From contig CM049316.1 of the NCBI GenBank assembly GCA_026874595.1, positions 53,515,676-53,579,675 on the forward strand: a stretch of DNA of 64,000 nt. The letters are read 5' to 3'. Below, piece after piece: positions 13,801 to 24,975 of the stretch (position 1 is the first letter of the stretch; every line of letters begins with the position of its first letter). The DNA comes from Sipunculus nudus. Its lineage: Eukaryota; Annelida; Sipuncula; Golfingiida; Sipunculidae. A model generated the notes under the pieces. That model saw nothing but the letters and a program-made list of their open reading frames with translations. It ran no database searches and was not told the DNA's origin. A program made the position numbers and the translations under genes.

Positions 13801-14060
13801 CCTGCTCTGTACTTACATATAACCCCACTCTGTGCTTATATATAACCCTGCTCTGTACTTATATATAACCCCACTCTGTGCTTATATATAACCCCACTCT
13901 GTGCTTATATATTACCCTACTCTGGGCTTATATATAAACCCACTCTGTACTTATATAACCCTAATCTGTGCTTATAAATAATCCCACTTTGTGCTTATAA
14001 ATAACCCTTCTCTGTACTTACATATAACTGTGCTTTGTGCTTACATTTTACCCTACTTTT
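7849..14060 (+). repeat. 23-bp satellite array, about 270 units, with higher-order repeats
   Basis: The 23-bp monomer reads roughly TATATAACC, a variable CTG/ACA triplet, CTCTGT, then AC or GC and TTA. It fills about 6.2 kb. Two monomer classes (CTGTACTTACATATAA and CTGTGCTTATATATAA) tend to alternate, giving a 46-bp dimer. A 138-bp hexamer repeats exactly at 9618, 9756 and 9894. A decamer repeats at 8293, 8521 and 8751 (228 and 230 bp), and a 14-mer offset (322 bp) links 7971 to 8293. Variation is mostly single-base, with occasional 2-bp losses. Stops are frequent and no coding frame crosses it. Confidence 0.95.
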
Positions 14061-14834
14061 TGCGTAACTCGTGGGGCAAGGTCTTTACCACAAAGGTGTG
14101 CTCTATCACCAAAGGTAGGGGTAAATGGGTTGTAGAAGAAGTGACCCTCTGGCACACATCTGTCATGACAGCTTGGATTGTATGCCTCATGGGGAGCTAA
14201 GAAAAAGATTGAACAGACCCAAAAGACAAGGAAAGGAATGGGGAAAAGATGGATTATTGAGAGTCATGCAGTGAAACCAGACCAAAAACCTTTTATCCTA
14301 CTCTTTAACTGTTACATGAATCTCAATGGAACATGAAATACAAAGCCCAGGTACAAAAGGGTTACATCCATTTATGTCTGGTATCCAGGACCCTGTTTTT
14401 CCATGTTAGGAGAACATCTATGAGATCAATGTTCATGTGTGATAGCGTGAGTTAGGTAAGGTCTCCCAGTCATGCAATGATCAATGTTGCAGAATTTTGT
14501 TTGTAGGCAAGTCAGTTCAGTTAGCAAGATGATTCAAAACCTTTGGAATTAATGACAGTCCCATATGGAAGAAGGCTAAGTGTAAATTAACATATAGTCA
14601 GATATACTTTTCTTAAGTGATCCCTTGGTAACTTGTTCCCTCAGAGTTCTTCAAGTATCATGTCATTTATTTCTATCATGGAAAATGTGATACTTTTACT
14701 CTTTTCAAATATATGTTTTATACTTAATAACCAACTGTTTGTTTATAACTAAATTCCTAGCGATTCAGTCATTAAAACATCTTGGAGAATGAACAGAGGG
14801 CTTGAGACATTTAGTAAAATCCTACAATAACCTC
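14061..14834. other. No gene recognised
   Basis: Unique-looking sequence. The + frame at 13991-14200 straddles the satellite edge and has no support as a gene. Confidence 0.5.
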
Positions 14835-15030
14835 TGTTTGATAAAATGTCCATAATATGTAAAGGGGGCAAAATGTCCTTAGTATGCAAACGGGAATGCC
14901 CATGGAAAGGTTCCCCATTATATAAAGGAGGACAAAATGCCAATAATATGAACAGGGGGACAAATGCCCATAGTATTCAATAAAGGACAAAATACCCCCA
15001 GTATTTGTAAAAGAGAACAAAATGCATTTA
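14835..15030 (+). repeat. Degenerate tandem repeat of about 35 bp, 5-6 units
   Basis: Units contain GACAAAATGCCCATAGTAT followed by a purine-rich AAAGGGGG segment. The two overlapping minus-strand frames here (14749-15107) merely read the repeat. Confidence 0.7.
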
Positions 15031-15770
15031 AAAATATGAAAAGTATGTAATGAGTAATAAAAATTAAAGATTTTAGAAATAAATGTTAAGAGATAATGAA
15101 GTAGCATATATAAAATGGCATCTTTCGATTTAGTGAATAATTAACTACAAGATTCTATCAAACTCAGCAATTTTATATCCTTTTCTAAAGGAAAGCGTTT
15201 AAATTGATTGTATTATCAAATACCCATTGTAGAAATTGACTAACACATCTGCCAATGTTGTGTTTGTTGGCAAAGAAAACAGGATTTTATACATAGATAA
15301 TTAATAACATTGAAGATAAAGAAGAAGTGTAACTGAGCAAAACTCAGTCTCTGTATGGTTCCATTTATGGTGTGAATGAGTCTCTGTGGTTTATCCTGAA
15401 AGGTGGTTATTCTGGCTTTTTCTTTTCACTCACTTACTCTGGGAATCTGAATGGGTTCAAGACACGGTGGACCTTGAGGCCTTTCAGGTTTTAAAGACCT
15501 TGAACAGTGCAGATTTTATCTATGTTCAAATTGCCTCTTCACAGACTTGGATTTTGCTTTTTTTCAGTCTGCTGTGACAGACCAATCAGAGTAAGGCAAA
15601 CCTTGACCTATCTTCATGTTTAATTCGTAAAAGTGGTCAAAATGGAAAAGAAAATATGGGAAGATTGATTAAATGAAAGGGTAATGACCAGACAGTGACA
15701 AAAACAAACCCTTGAAATACTCATGATTTTGTGAGGTTCCTGAAATATAATTGTGAGACAAGTATAAATA
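15031..15770. other. No gene recognised
   Basis: AT-rich DNA. The + frame at 15386-15577 (63 codons) lacks an identifiable domain or an acceptor/donor pair. Confidence 0.5.
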
Positions 15771-15776
15771 TTACCG

Positions 15777-16095
15777 GCTTCTGTGGCTCAAGGGTAGAGC
15801 GCAGGACTCAAAGACAGAAGGTCATGAGATTGAATCTCAGCCGAGGCGGTGAGATTTTTCACAGAAGGCCCCCACCCAGGGTGAGTGCTCTGCAGGCTTA
15901 ATGGGAAGGCCGTGCTCAACGGCGATGTTTCACTCACAAAGGAGTGCGCCTTTCGGGGGCTCCTTGGTGGTATGACTCAGCAATGGGGACAATTACACAC
16001 CCAGGGCCCGCAGGTGCAGTAGTCACCAGCCCTGGTTAACGCCAGGATATAAAATGAGAGAAAGCTTATGATACTGCCCTGTCACGTAGTCCAAA
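15777..16095 (+). mobile_element. tRNA-derived SINE candidate
   Basis: The first 71 bases resemble a tRNA. Acceptor strands GCTTCTG (15777-15783) and CCGAGGC (15841-15847) pair at six of seven positions. A good A box (TGGCTCAAGGGTAGAGC from 15784) is followed at the usual distance by a degenerate B box with a TGAG/CTCA T-stem. The anticodon stem is not convincing, so this is a Pol III-type SINE head rather than a working tRNA. A GC-richer body of about 250 bp follows, with CCCAGGG and CCCTGG words. The 3' end is approximate. Confidence 0.65.
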
Positions 16096-17033
16096 ACCGG
16101 AATGGAATTCTGCAGATATACATATATGTAACTAAGTAAGCATTAAAAAATGGAGGCGGTTACCTCCACCAATTAAAAAAAAAAGGTTAAATATAACCCA
16201 ATCATTTCTGAGAACCCTACACATTTCTAATCCAGAATGAGGTGGTGTGAACGTTCCAAGATCCTTTAGATGACTTGTTTACATCCATGGCAAGGTCATT
16301 CACTATGTTCATGTCACAGCAGCTAACGTATGGAGCATCATAGCTGAGATGTTAAACGATGTTAATTAAAACACAAGATAGAAGTGGTTAAAGACAGAAG
16401 TTACTCTAAGAACAGGATAACAATTCAATCAGTAACCAAACCACAGGATAAAGGATGAAGATTAATTTGTTCCTGAGAATCAATGAAGATCAAAGGGAAA
16501 AGGATAAACTAGGTTCATTGGCCGGCCTTACTTGACTGTTATAATATTGTAAGTTAATTTACAACAGTGATTAATTGTGGTGTCAGTAACCTGGTAATAG
16601 CAATTAATGAACTGGTAACCATGATCAAGAGTCGGTGACTTGAACCAATTTGTGCCTGTATTATTATTGGTGAATCATCAACTTTTTACTCTCCCAGTAA
16701 TTTCTTGGTTATGATTAAACATTGTCTTGTGGATACATGTATGCCCTGTATATAATGATAAAAGGTCTGAAGGGTTTCATAATGGCATGGTGACAGCCAT
16801 GGTCCTTCCCTTTCAATTTAAAATATCAAAAATGGAGATACCTTTGAATGAATAAAGTGTAAACTAATCAACTTTACAAAATGAGTTCAAACATTTTACA
16901 TACATATAATTTATTTGTGTGAAAGATAATCTTTGAAATTGTAGAATTTAAATTAAAACAAAAAAATCATGTTAATTAATCTATTCAAATTTTAGTTCAA
17001 AAATTGATAGCAATTCATAAACTGTTAAATTCT
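16096..17033. other. AT-rich DNA, no gene seen
   Basis: No recognised coding exon, repeat array or RNA gene. Confidence 0.5.
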
Positions 17034-17059
17034 TACCCTTACCGAAAATTTTTATAACT

Positions 17060-17450
17060 GCCATATATGTGAAAGTTATATGGCACATATAAGGCACATA
17101 TATGTGCCATATATGTCCCTTATATCCAACCTTATAACTCCCATATATGTCACATATATGTCTGGTATATGGATTTTATATGCAAATTAGGTAGGAGCCT
17201 TATATGTCACATATATGGGCCTTATATGTCACTTATAAGGCTTTCACATATAGGTCCCCTATAACTCCCATATATCCCATATATGTCCCTTATAACTCCC
17301 ATATATGTCCCATATATGTGCCTTATAACTCCCATATATGTGCCTTATAACTCCCATATATGTGACATATATGTGACATATATGGGACTTATAAGTGCCA
17401 TATATGTCCCTTATAAATGACATATAACTCACATACAAGTCCAGTGTATG
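17060..17450. repeat. CATATATG / CTTATAACTCC array, left
   Basis: About 390 bp of alternating 10-11-bp words (CCATATATGTCC, CTTATAACTCC, CATATATGTGAC). The words are near-palindromic and spaced close to one helical turn. The 64-codon minus frame at 17259-17453 is a by-product of the repeat. Confidence 0.85.
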
Positions 17451-17723
17451 CACCTTCTGTGCTGTTTGTCAATAGCTCAGTTACTATCTGTTGTATGTTC
17501 TGTTTTGAAAGGTGTTTACTCTTTTCTTTATTCCACAAGCAATTACGTTAGATGATAGAAATTAAGCTTTGTGTGTGTGTGTGTGGTGAGCTTCCTGCAC
17601 TGTGCAATTCCTTGAAATCAATGCTGGCCTGCAGTCACACTGGGGGTCATCAACTTCACACAGTCACATGGACGCAAACACATGAAACATAAAAGTAAGA
17701 AAATATAATAGCCAAAATTAATG

Positions 17724-17729
17724 TTTATT
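17724..17729 (-). promoter_or_regulatory. Candidate polyadenylation signal AATAAA
   Basis: TTTATT on the + strand reads AATAAA on the minus strand, about 75 bases past the stop codon of the minus-strand gene candidate. Confidence 0.4.
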
Positions 17730-17802
17730 GTAAACTGAAAATAATATTTTCATAAGATTTTTAAAACTCCCTGGTTCAGTCAGATTTGAGAGTGTTGTCA
17801 TT

Positions 17803-19532
17803 TTAGGGAATGAAGGCTGGAAGGAAATATACAGCCTTGCCACACTCTAAATCCTTTTCTGTCCCCTCCTGTTTGACCTGCAAAAACAAATGTTACCAGT
17901 CTAAGTATACACATATAGTCATTATTGCTCAAATTAAATAATTTATTACATAAGTTTAAAGATAATCTTTTGACATTGATGCTTAGTATTGCTTTTCTTA
18001 ACATTAACATTAGTTTACCTTATCTTGAGGCAACACACAAGTCAAAAAATGAAAAGAATTTATTTCACTGAAAGTACATCTGCTCTCTATATAGGGGTTT
18101 TAAATGTTCTGAAAATATGCCTTGTTTAACATTTAGGATTATAATTTAATACAGTTGGACTTCTCAATTACTAACAGAGGAAGAGTTTTCCAGTTATACA
18201 GAGTATATACAAACATACAGATTATTAAATATACTGGTCAGGGGACAGACACTGTGGCCTAAAGATGCTCATAGGTTCAGAAAGTAGGTTACTCAGTTGA
18301 AACAATTTTAACATGTAAGCAGTTATATTAATATCCCATATGCACAATAAATGTTAACCACCAAATTTGCACTTCAAATATGGTAAGTTCCAGCTATTTG
18401 ATAAAAAAAAACTTACAATTCATAACATTTCCCATTTGCTAAAAGATTAAAATGTTTCTTTATATGATAAACTGAATATGCTTACCAGACAATTCTTGCA
18501 AGGGCTGGAGATATCTGGGCTCTCCTTATACTTTCTGCACCATTTCTTCATACTGGTTATAAGAAAAGTGAAGAAATCATTACAAATCATAGAAACAAAG
18601 GTTGTTGGAAATAAATAATTAAGAACATGGAGTCTTGCATATTTTGACATTTAAGTAGACAAATTATTTAACTGAAAAAGGGCCTCACATCAATTATATT
18701 ACTAAAACAGTACATCAATGATATATTGGTGGTCAGTAATGTTCAAAATGACGTCTTGATCTTTTATGGTGAAATGGCACTAATACATGTACATGTAAAA
18801 AGAAATCATTCAAGGTGGACTAAAAACCCACTCTTGATTAACCTGTAAATTGAACCGGATTTGATTTCTCTTTGGGAATCAAAACAGTACCTAATGAAAG
18901 CATCTGATCCTTAGTGAAACAAATTCCCAAATTATTATGCTTTTTCTTTTGTGATGAAAGTGAATATGTCAGAAAAACTTCAAAGGAAAAGAAAAGTCAG
19001 AGGACCAAGCCCTTTAAAGTTAAAGTGCTCATGACCTTTATAAAGAGTGTTCTTGATCTTCTGATGTCAAATTCAGATTAAATTCATACATATGGTTATG
19101 AATGGTTTATGGGTTGTTATGAAACATAGTGTGTTATGTGTCAAATTGTTAATTAACTGGTGTTTACAGTATATGTAAATGACATGTAGAAAGGCATATT
19201 ACCAAATTAAAGCTTAATTTAGGAGCATTTGTGTGATAGACTCCAATAGTAAAAAAATATTTGATTAGTTGATATGTTTTGGTTGAGTACAGCAAACCTC
19301 TCTTCATTTTTATAAAAAAAGCATTCATCAAAATTGAGACAGTGGCTGTAAATTCAGCAATGATCAACAGTGTTAATGTTTACTTTGCCTGAAAAAAAAC
19401 TTATAAATATTGTATAATTAAACATTTTTAATCATATTTTAACTTTTGGGCACTCTAGCAAGACAGAAAAATTCAAGTCAATTTGGAAAATGGAAAGGAA
19501 CATAATTACCTTGTAGCAGCTTTTCTTTTCAT
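17803..19532 (-). CDS. Predicted spliced gene for a 54-residue four-cysteine protein
   Basis: I do not recognise this protein. Three exon segments join in one frame on the minus strand: 19532-19510 (from ATG), 18552-18486 and 17877-17803 (stop TAA). Each junction is clean: donors AAG|GTAATT and CTG|GTAAGC, acceptors TAACCAG| and TTTTTGCAG|. The product starts MKRKAATSMKKW, is lysine-rich, and has Cys13, Cys26, Cys29 and Cys42, a symmetrical C-x12-C-x2-C-x12-C spacing that could bind a metal. An in-frame TAG lies upstream in the preceding exon, so the ATG at 19532 is a plausible start. A polyA signal follows the stop, and a CRE-type site and a strong first donor lie upstream. It could instead be a lncRNA or the tail of a larger gene. 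Support comes only from splice and frame consistency. Confidence 0.4.
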
Positions 19533-19546
19533 GACCCAGAGTTCAG
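19510..19546 (-). other. Exon 2 of the minus-strand gene candidate
   Basis: This 37-nt exon runs from acceptor TTATTTAG| to donor |GTAATT. Its first 14 bases would be 5' UTR and the last two begin the serine codon completed in the next exon. Confidence 0.4.
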
Positions 19547-20000
19547 CTAAATAATAACATGGTCAATAGCCATGTATAGGTTCAACAAATAAAATGGTAG
19601 TATGTGGTACTCATAGCATTTGTGTGCCGATTAAGCTTTATGTAGGTTAACTGATCAACCCTTCACAGGTAGGGGACATTCAGAAATTAAATCAATATGT
19701 AACTTTGGGGCCTGCTGCTGACTCTTGATTTTTCAAAACCCTATTGCAAATAGCACCACTCAAAAGAATATGTTCTTAGCTTCCTGTTGGTGCATAGAAC
19801 ATGCACATTGTCACTATATAGGGGTAACAGCATCAGCTTTTTGTAGAAAATGTGGTATTTTGTAAAAATGGGCCACCAAATAAGAAATGTTATCTTGAAA
19901 CACACAAATTCTGTTTTTGCAGGGCAAACCAAGATAGGTGAAGTCATCTTTATGCAGTCACTGGTTTACTATGCAAAAATAACTTAAATAATGCAAGATT

Positions 20001-20170
20001 ACTTACCAGTGAGACATTTTTTCAGCTATACATTCCCCTTCTGCTTGAGCAGCTTGACAAAGAACTTCTCTTCAAAGTGTGTACTCCCTTAACGGTTACC
20101 GGATGTTATCACACAGATGTAAACTGACTCTGCATGCCTTAGTTGTGCACAGCCTGTACAGTATTCATGT
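20001..20170 (-). other. Putative 5' untranslated exon 1 of the minus-strand gene candidate
   Basis: The exon ends at 20007 with the strong donor CTG|GTAAGT. In the frame that would join exon 2 there is an in-frame TAG shortly before the donor, so this exon is predicted non-coding for the 54-residue product. It holds two very short upstream ATG frames. The transcription start is not determined; 20170 is only an outer limit. Confidence 0.35.
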
Positions 20171-20177
20171 GACGTCA
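20170..20177. promoter_or_regulatory. CRE palindrome TGACGTCA
   Basis: A perfect CREB/ATF consensus palindrome about 160 bp upstream of the exon 1 donor, where a promoter of the minus-strand gene would be expected. By itself an 8-mer proves little. Confidence 0.4.
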
Positions 20178-20254
20178 CCACTATTCCAGGGCAGGGTACA
20201 GTAAGGTCAATGGCCCATTGCAGAGAGTGCTTGTACAGCAAGCTTGTCTGCTGG

Positions 20255-20269
20255 GGGGGGGGGGGGGTA
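20255..20269 (+). repeat. Poly-G tract
   Basis: A run of about 15 G. Confidence 0.85.
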
Positions 20270-20949
20270 GTTACATATACTAGTGAAATTTACTTATTAG
20301 AATGCTGGTTATTGTCACAATAAGAATGCAGATACTTATTCTTTTTAAGTACCTCTGCTTTTATCAATGCTGTTGATTTTCAGTGGCAATATTTTACTGC
20401 TAAAATGTATGGGTGCTGAGCTGTTTCTAAAACCAATATGATATTAGGTTAACCTATGTATTCCCATAATTGGTCAGTGGCACACTACATCAGTACCCTT
20501 TGTTCTGTATTTATGAAGTAGTTATCAATTGCAATTAGATGCTGAAGTACTTGTATATACACTACATTCCAAAAGAATTATTATTTCTTATAATTATCAA
20601 GGGCACAAATTATAACCAATGTGAAATATAGTCAAATTATTTTTTTGTATTGTGTTTTGTGTAAATGATGTTTTACTGCATGCATGATTACTATATTTTA
20701 CACTTCTTAATGAATAAGTCAGATGAAAAAAAAATTATTTATAGTATTATTTTTCTAATATACATAAAGTTCTGAGGAAGCTGGTTATTTTGATACCCAT
20801 TTTAACATACTTCTTCAGTATTTATTATTCAATTATAATTCATTTTCTTAAAACCATAATGGAGCTGGGACTTAGAAGTTTCTGCAGCATTTGTGTTCCC
20901 TTGGAAAATGTCTAAGTCCTATCTTATAGAACAGTAAGCTCACAGTATA

Positions 20950-21240
20950 TAAACTTATAACTGACATATAACTGACATATACAGAACCCCTTCACGTTCA
21001 CCTCCCTTATATCTCCCATACAAGTCACATATAAATGAAATGTACAGAATGGCCTCATGTGCAACTCCCTTATAACTGACATATAACAAACATACAACTC
21101 CCTTATAACTCACATATAACAATGCCTGACTAAACATATAGCTGCAATATACATATAACTCACATACACAGCACTTATATGGGAAATATAAGGGACATAT
21201 AAGGCCCTTATAAGGGGCATATAAGGCACATATATGTGAG
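20950..21240. repeat. CATATA / CTTATAACTC array, right
   Basis: The same word family as the left array, more diverged and ending in CACATATATGTGAG just inside the right inverted repeat. The minus frame at 20955-21137 reads the repeat. Confidence 0.8.
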
Positions 21241-21263
21241 TACTTTCCATTTTCGTAAGGGTA

Positions 21264-22695
21264 GTGTTACCAGATTTTGCTTAAGAACAACAAATGTCAA
21301 TAATGTTTTCATCTTAGATTTTCATTTTTTTTAATGAAAGATTGTATGAGACCATGAATTCAATGGACACCTTATTCCCTGTATTAAAATTGCTACATGT
21401 TGGGTAATAAGAGGTTTCCTTGATTTATTACAGTTTGTATATGAAACATACCTGTTTGTTAAATAAATGTTGAAGCTGTTGTGATTTAAAATTTCTGCAA
21501 TGTCTCCATCTCATTCCTGGAATACTTATAAAGGTTTGACGGTAAAGTGTTTATGTGAACAATGCAATGCCAAGGCTGCAATCTCTGGCAAATTCTAAAT
21601 GAAAGATTTGCCCTTAAACCCTTTCAATTTTAGGTTACCATATGGGTGGTAAAAAAAAGAGCCGTAGATATATCTTTGAGAAGAGACAAATGGACTAATG
21701 GCAGGGAATTCCTTAATCTCTCTGGCTTGTGCTTTTCACATTTATTGCAGGAGACGCCTGAGCTGGGTTTTTATCTGTAAGTAATCATGTGTCAACAAGG
21801 TCGGCCAAACCGTTTGTCTTAGGGCATGCATTTGATCACCTGCTGTCTAAAGCTGCTTTCCAAGCTACGGCCCCTTTTGTGAATGTAAATTAACTCTTTA
21901 ACCAATCAGCCACATGTCAGCTCCTAATGGCAGCAACTGCAGCTCCAGAAAGCAGTCGGAAGGAGCAGGTTCCTGGAAAGCCATCTGCAATTAAGGGACT
22001 TCTAATTCAAGGGTTGTCTGGTTTTATACAGTCAGCTGTAAAGGAGTCTGTTGAACAAAAAAAGTGTATTTTAAATCACCTTTGATACAGAAGTCTGCAT
22101 ACTAGAGGTTGGAATTAAATTACATGAACATGCACTTTGGTTTTCCCTTGTACTCTATTGATAAAGTCAGTTGAGCTGTGATAATCATCCTCTGACATCT
22201 CTTGGCAAAGAAGATTTTGTAATTGTTATCAATATTATAATTGATGGTGGCACTTGATTAATTATGCTCTGTTGTCACCCTTGTCTTTTAACTCCTCTGT
22301 ATCCATGTCTGAGACATGTCAATTTTTGTTATCATGTCAGGAATGACGCCAAGTGAATTATAAACATCATCTCAGCATTTTCCTGCAACTCCTGATAAAT
22401 TTGACATTATTTGAGATGGGACTTATTTCATGATGGGTCTATCACAAGCTCATCTATCAGAAACTATGACGGTTAACTTGGCCCATCTGAACTTGGTCCA
22501 TGGAAAACCTTGAGCAATTATGTTCCAGTGAATAAAAAGATAATATGCAAATAAAGATAAACCTTTAAGTTGTATAAGGGATTTAACAATTAAGTACATA
22601 ATGTTCTTTAACACTAAGAATTGTTTTGCCCCATTAAACCAAATCCAGATATTAAAACCTGGTCCATGTTATATACCTTCTGTTGCTGAATGCTT
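21264..22695. other. No gene recognised
   Basis: AT-rich, apparently single-copy sequence with no supported exon or RNA gene. Confidence 0.5.
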
Positions 22696-22700
22696 CTAGT

Positions 22701-23884
22701 TTTTATGCCCCCGCCACATGCCCCCGCCACAAAGTGGCCGGGGCATATAGTTTTACCCATGTCCGTCATTCCGTCATTCCGAAATCAAACAGTTGTACGG
22801 ACTTTTTTTCGCAATGCCTGCAGATATTGGCCTGATTTTTGGTGTGTGGGCAGATAATGACCAGTTACAGATCGAGTTCGCGTTTCGTCCTGGTTGACTA
22901 ATTTTTGACCGTTTTACGGCTCCTAAACTTGGAAAATTTCACAAAAAATAGAAATTTTCATGACAAATTCACATGTACGGACTTTTTTTCGCAATGCCTG
23001 CAGGTATTGGCCTGATTTTTGGTGTGTGGGCAGATAATGACCAGTTACAGATCAAGTTCGCATTTCGTCCTGGTTGACCTACTTTTGACCGTTTTACGGC
23101 TCCTAAACTTAGAAAATTTCATGAAAAATAGAAATTTTCATGACAAATACACATGTATGGACTTTTTTTCGCAATGCCTGCAGATATTGGCCTGATTTTT
23201 GGTGTGTGGACAGACAATGACCAGTTATAGATCAAATTTCACGTTTTGTCCCGGTTGACCTACTTTTGACCGTTTTACGGCTCCTAAACTTAGAAAATTT
23301 CATGAAAAATAGAAATTTTCATGACAAATACACATGTACGGACTTTTTTTCGCAATGCCTGCAGATATTGGCCTGATTTTTGGTGTGTGGGCAGATAATG
23401 ACCAGTTACAGATCGAGTTCGCGTTTCGTCCCGGTTGACTTACTTTTGACAGTTTTACGGCTCCTAAACTTGGAAAATTTCATGAAAAATAGAAATTTTC
23501 ATGACAAATTCACATGTACGGACTTTTTTTCGCAATGCCTGCAGGTATTGGCCTGATTTTTGGTGTGTAGGCAGACAATGACCAGTTACAGATCAAATTT
23601 CACGTTTCGTCCCGGTTGACCTACTTTTGACCGTTTTACGGCTCCTAAACTTAAAAAATTTCATGAAAAATAGAAATTTTCATGACAAATACACATGTAC
23701 GGACTTTTTTTCGCAGTGCCTGCAGATATTGGCCTGATTTTTGGTGTGTGGGCAGATAATGACCAGTTACAGATGGAAATTGTGTTTTGTCCCGGTTGAC
23801 CTACTTTTGACCGTTTTACGGCTCCTAAACTTAGAAAAATTCATGAAAAATAGAAATTTTCATGACAAATACACATGAACAGCC
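22701..23884 (+). mobile_element. Family B HINE-like element, 3' end missing
   Basis: It starts after CTAG and a T-run with ATGCCCCCGCCAC, which can pair with GTGGCCGGGGCAT nearby to make a 5' hairpin. A GTCCGTCATTCC stretch follows, then six tandem units of 180-181 bp (starts 22794, 22974, 23154, 23335, 23515, 23696), each with TTCGCAATGCCTGCAG and CCGTTTTACGGCTCC. The seventh unit is cut off where family A begins. Layout matches families A and C but the sequence is distinct. No coding frame. Confidence 0.7.
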
Positions 23885-23890
23885 ATTTTT

Positions 23891-24231
23891 AGCCCTCAGC
23901 TCATAGGCTGATGGCCTATTGTAGTCACCCAAGCTGTCCGGCTGTCCATCTGTCTGTCCGATGTCTGTCCATCCGTCCGTCCGTTCCGCGTCTGTTGATT
24001 TTTACCTTGTGAGCGGGATATCTCTAAAAGGATTCACCATTGGAATTTTATTTCATCAGTGAAGATGTATATCGATAAAATCTCGGTCAAGTTCGAAGAT
24101 GGGTGACCTTGACCCATTTTTCTACATTTTAGAGCTGATTATAGAAAAACACTCAGAAGTTTATATCTCAGGAACCATTGTGTGGATTTTCACAAAACTT
24201 ACTATGATCATTGGGACTGATGGTCTGTACA
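23891..24231 (+). mobile_element. Family A HINE-like transposon, copy 3 (3'-truncated)
   Basis: This copy begins AGCCCTCAGC and has the GTCC-type microsatellite and one core unit matching 2519-2750. It breaks off after GGTCTGTAC, where copies 1 and 2 continue into GGTGGCGCCACC. The + frame at 24099-24368 runs across this junction and is not a gene. Confidence 0.75.
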
Positions 24232-24629
24232 TTGTGTACATTTTAGTGTATCAATGTACTGATATGTTTAATGATATAATATTCATTTGCTTCCAAAATA
24301 TTGGGATTAATTGGGGGTTCATTGGGGGTTTTTGTAAGGAAGCAAACTGTGAAAACAGAATAGAGTGAACCAGTGACCAGAGAACATTGTGTTTTATACA
24401 ACTATGAAATCTACAAAAATATTATAATCATGCACTAATATTAATGCTCATTCTATGAAATGATAAATTCTGTGATGGTGTTATTCATTAAAACTTACTT
24501 TAACAATTTCATATATCAGTCTGAAACATCCTCCCTTGCAAAAAGGCCTGTCTGAAATGTCCTAGTCTGGAATGTCCTAGTGTGGGATGTCCGTGTCTGT
24601 CGGATCGAACTGTCTCGCTAGTGAAGCTT

Positions 24630-24701
24630 GCTTTGTTAGCGAAGGAGTTGGTACGCCGGACTTGTGTGCCACCGTTATGGGTTCGAATCCCGGATCGGCC
24701 C
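24630..24701 (+). repeat. tRNA-like unit 1 (tRNA pseudogene or SINE head)
   Basis: It has an A box of the TAGCGAAGGAGTTGG type, and a consensus B box GGTTCGAATCC at tRNA spacing. The 3' strand GGATCGGCC has no matching 5' acceptor strand next to the A box, so it is not a working tRNA. The surrounding segment (about 24596-24745) is repeated 274 bp downstream. Confidence 0.55.
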
Positions 24702-24903
24702 AATGTTTTCCCTGAGCAATTTGTCTTGGAAACAAAATGGGGGCTCGTCTAACGTGACGGTTAACTTTGTGGCCCAGGGAATAAGCTCACCAAAGTGTGA
24801 CTCCTGGGATAATGAGTCTTGTTCTGACAGCAGAACGTTCTTAAGACGGGGTGTGTTAAGGGGTGACATAAAAGCGGACCGAACTGTCTCGCTAGTGAAG
24901 CTT

Positions 24904-24975
24904 GCTTTGCTAGCAAAGCGGTTGGTACGCCACACTTGTGCACCACTGTTATGGGTTCGAATCCCGGATCGGCCC
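24904..24975 (+). repeat. tRNA-like unit 2 (tRNA pseudogene or SINE head)
   Basis: This second copy has a better A box (TAGCAAAGCGGTTGG) and the same B box and 3' strand. Its 5' part is the perfect 16-bp palindrome GCTTTGCTAGCAAAGC (24904-24919), which replaces the expected acceptor strand. The open frames on both strands from 24509 to 25132 only reflect the tandem duplication. Confidence 0.55.

Larger units (their letters stand above)
17036..21261. mobile_element. Putative 4.2-kb TIR-bounded segment carrying a small gene
   Basis: The left end CCCTTACCGAAAAT (17036-17049) is matched in inverted orientation by ATTTTCGTAAGGG (21249-21261), with one base missing. TA stands just outside each end (17034-17035 and 21262-21263), as expected for an element with TA target duplication. 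Each end is lined internally by an array of CATATATG/CTTATAAC words, and the spliced minus-strand gene candidate lies between. No transposase was recognised. The inverted match is short, so this could be two related repeat insertions in opposite orientation rather than one element. Confidence 0.4.

Noticed and set aside
7849-14060. CRISPR-like or telomeric array
   Set aside because: There are no unique spacers between fixed repeats, and the AACCC words occur only as part of a 23-bp satellite monomer in an interstitial position.
15777-15847. Functional tRNA gene
   Set aside because: A box and acceptor pairing are good, but the B box is degenerate and the anticodon stem does not pair; a SINE head fits better.
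17259-17453. Tyr/Ile-rich minus-strand protein
   Set aside because: It is a translation of the CATATATG word array.
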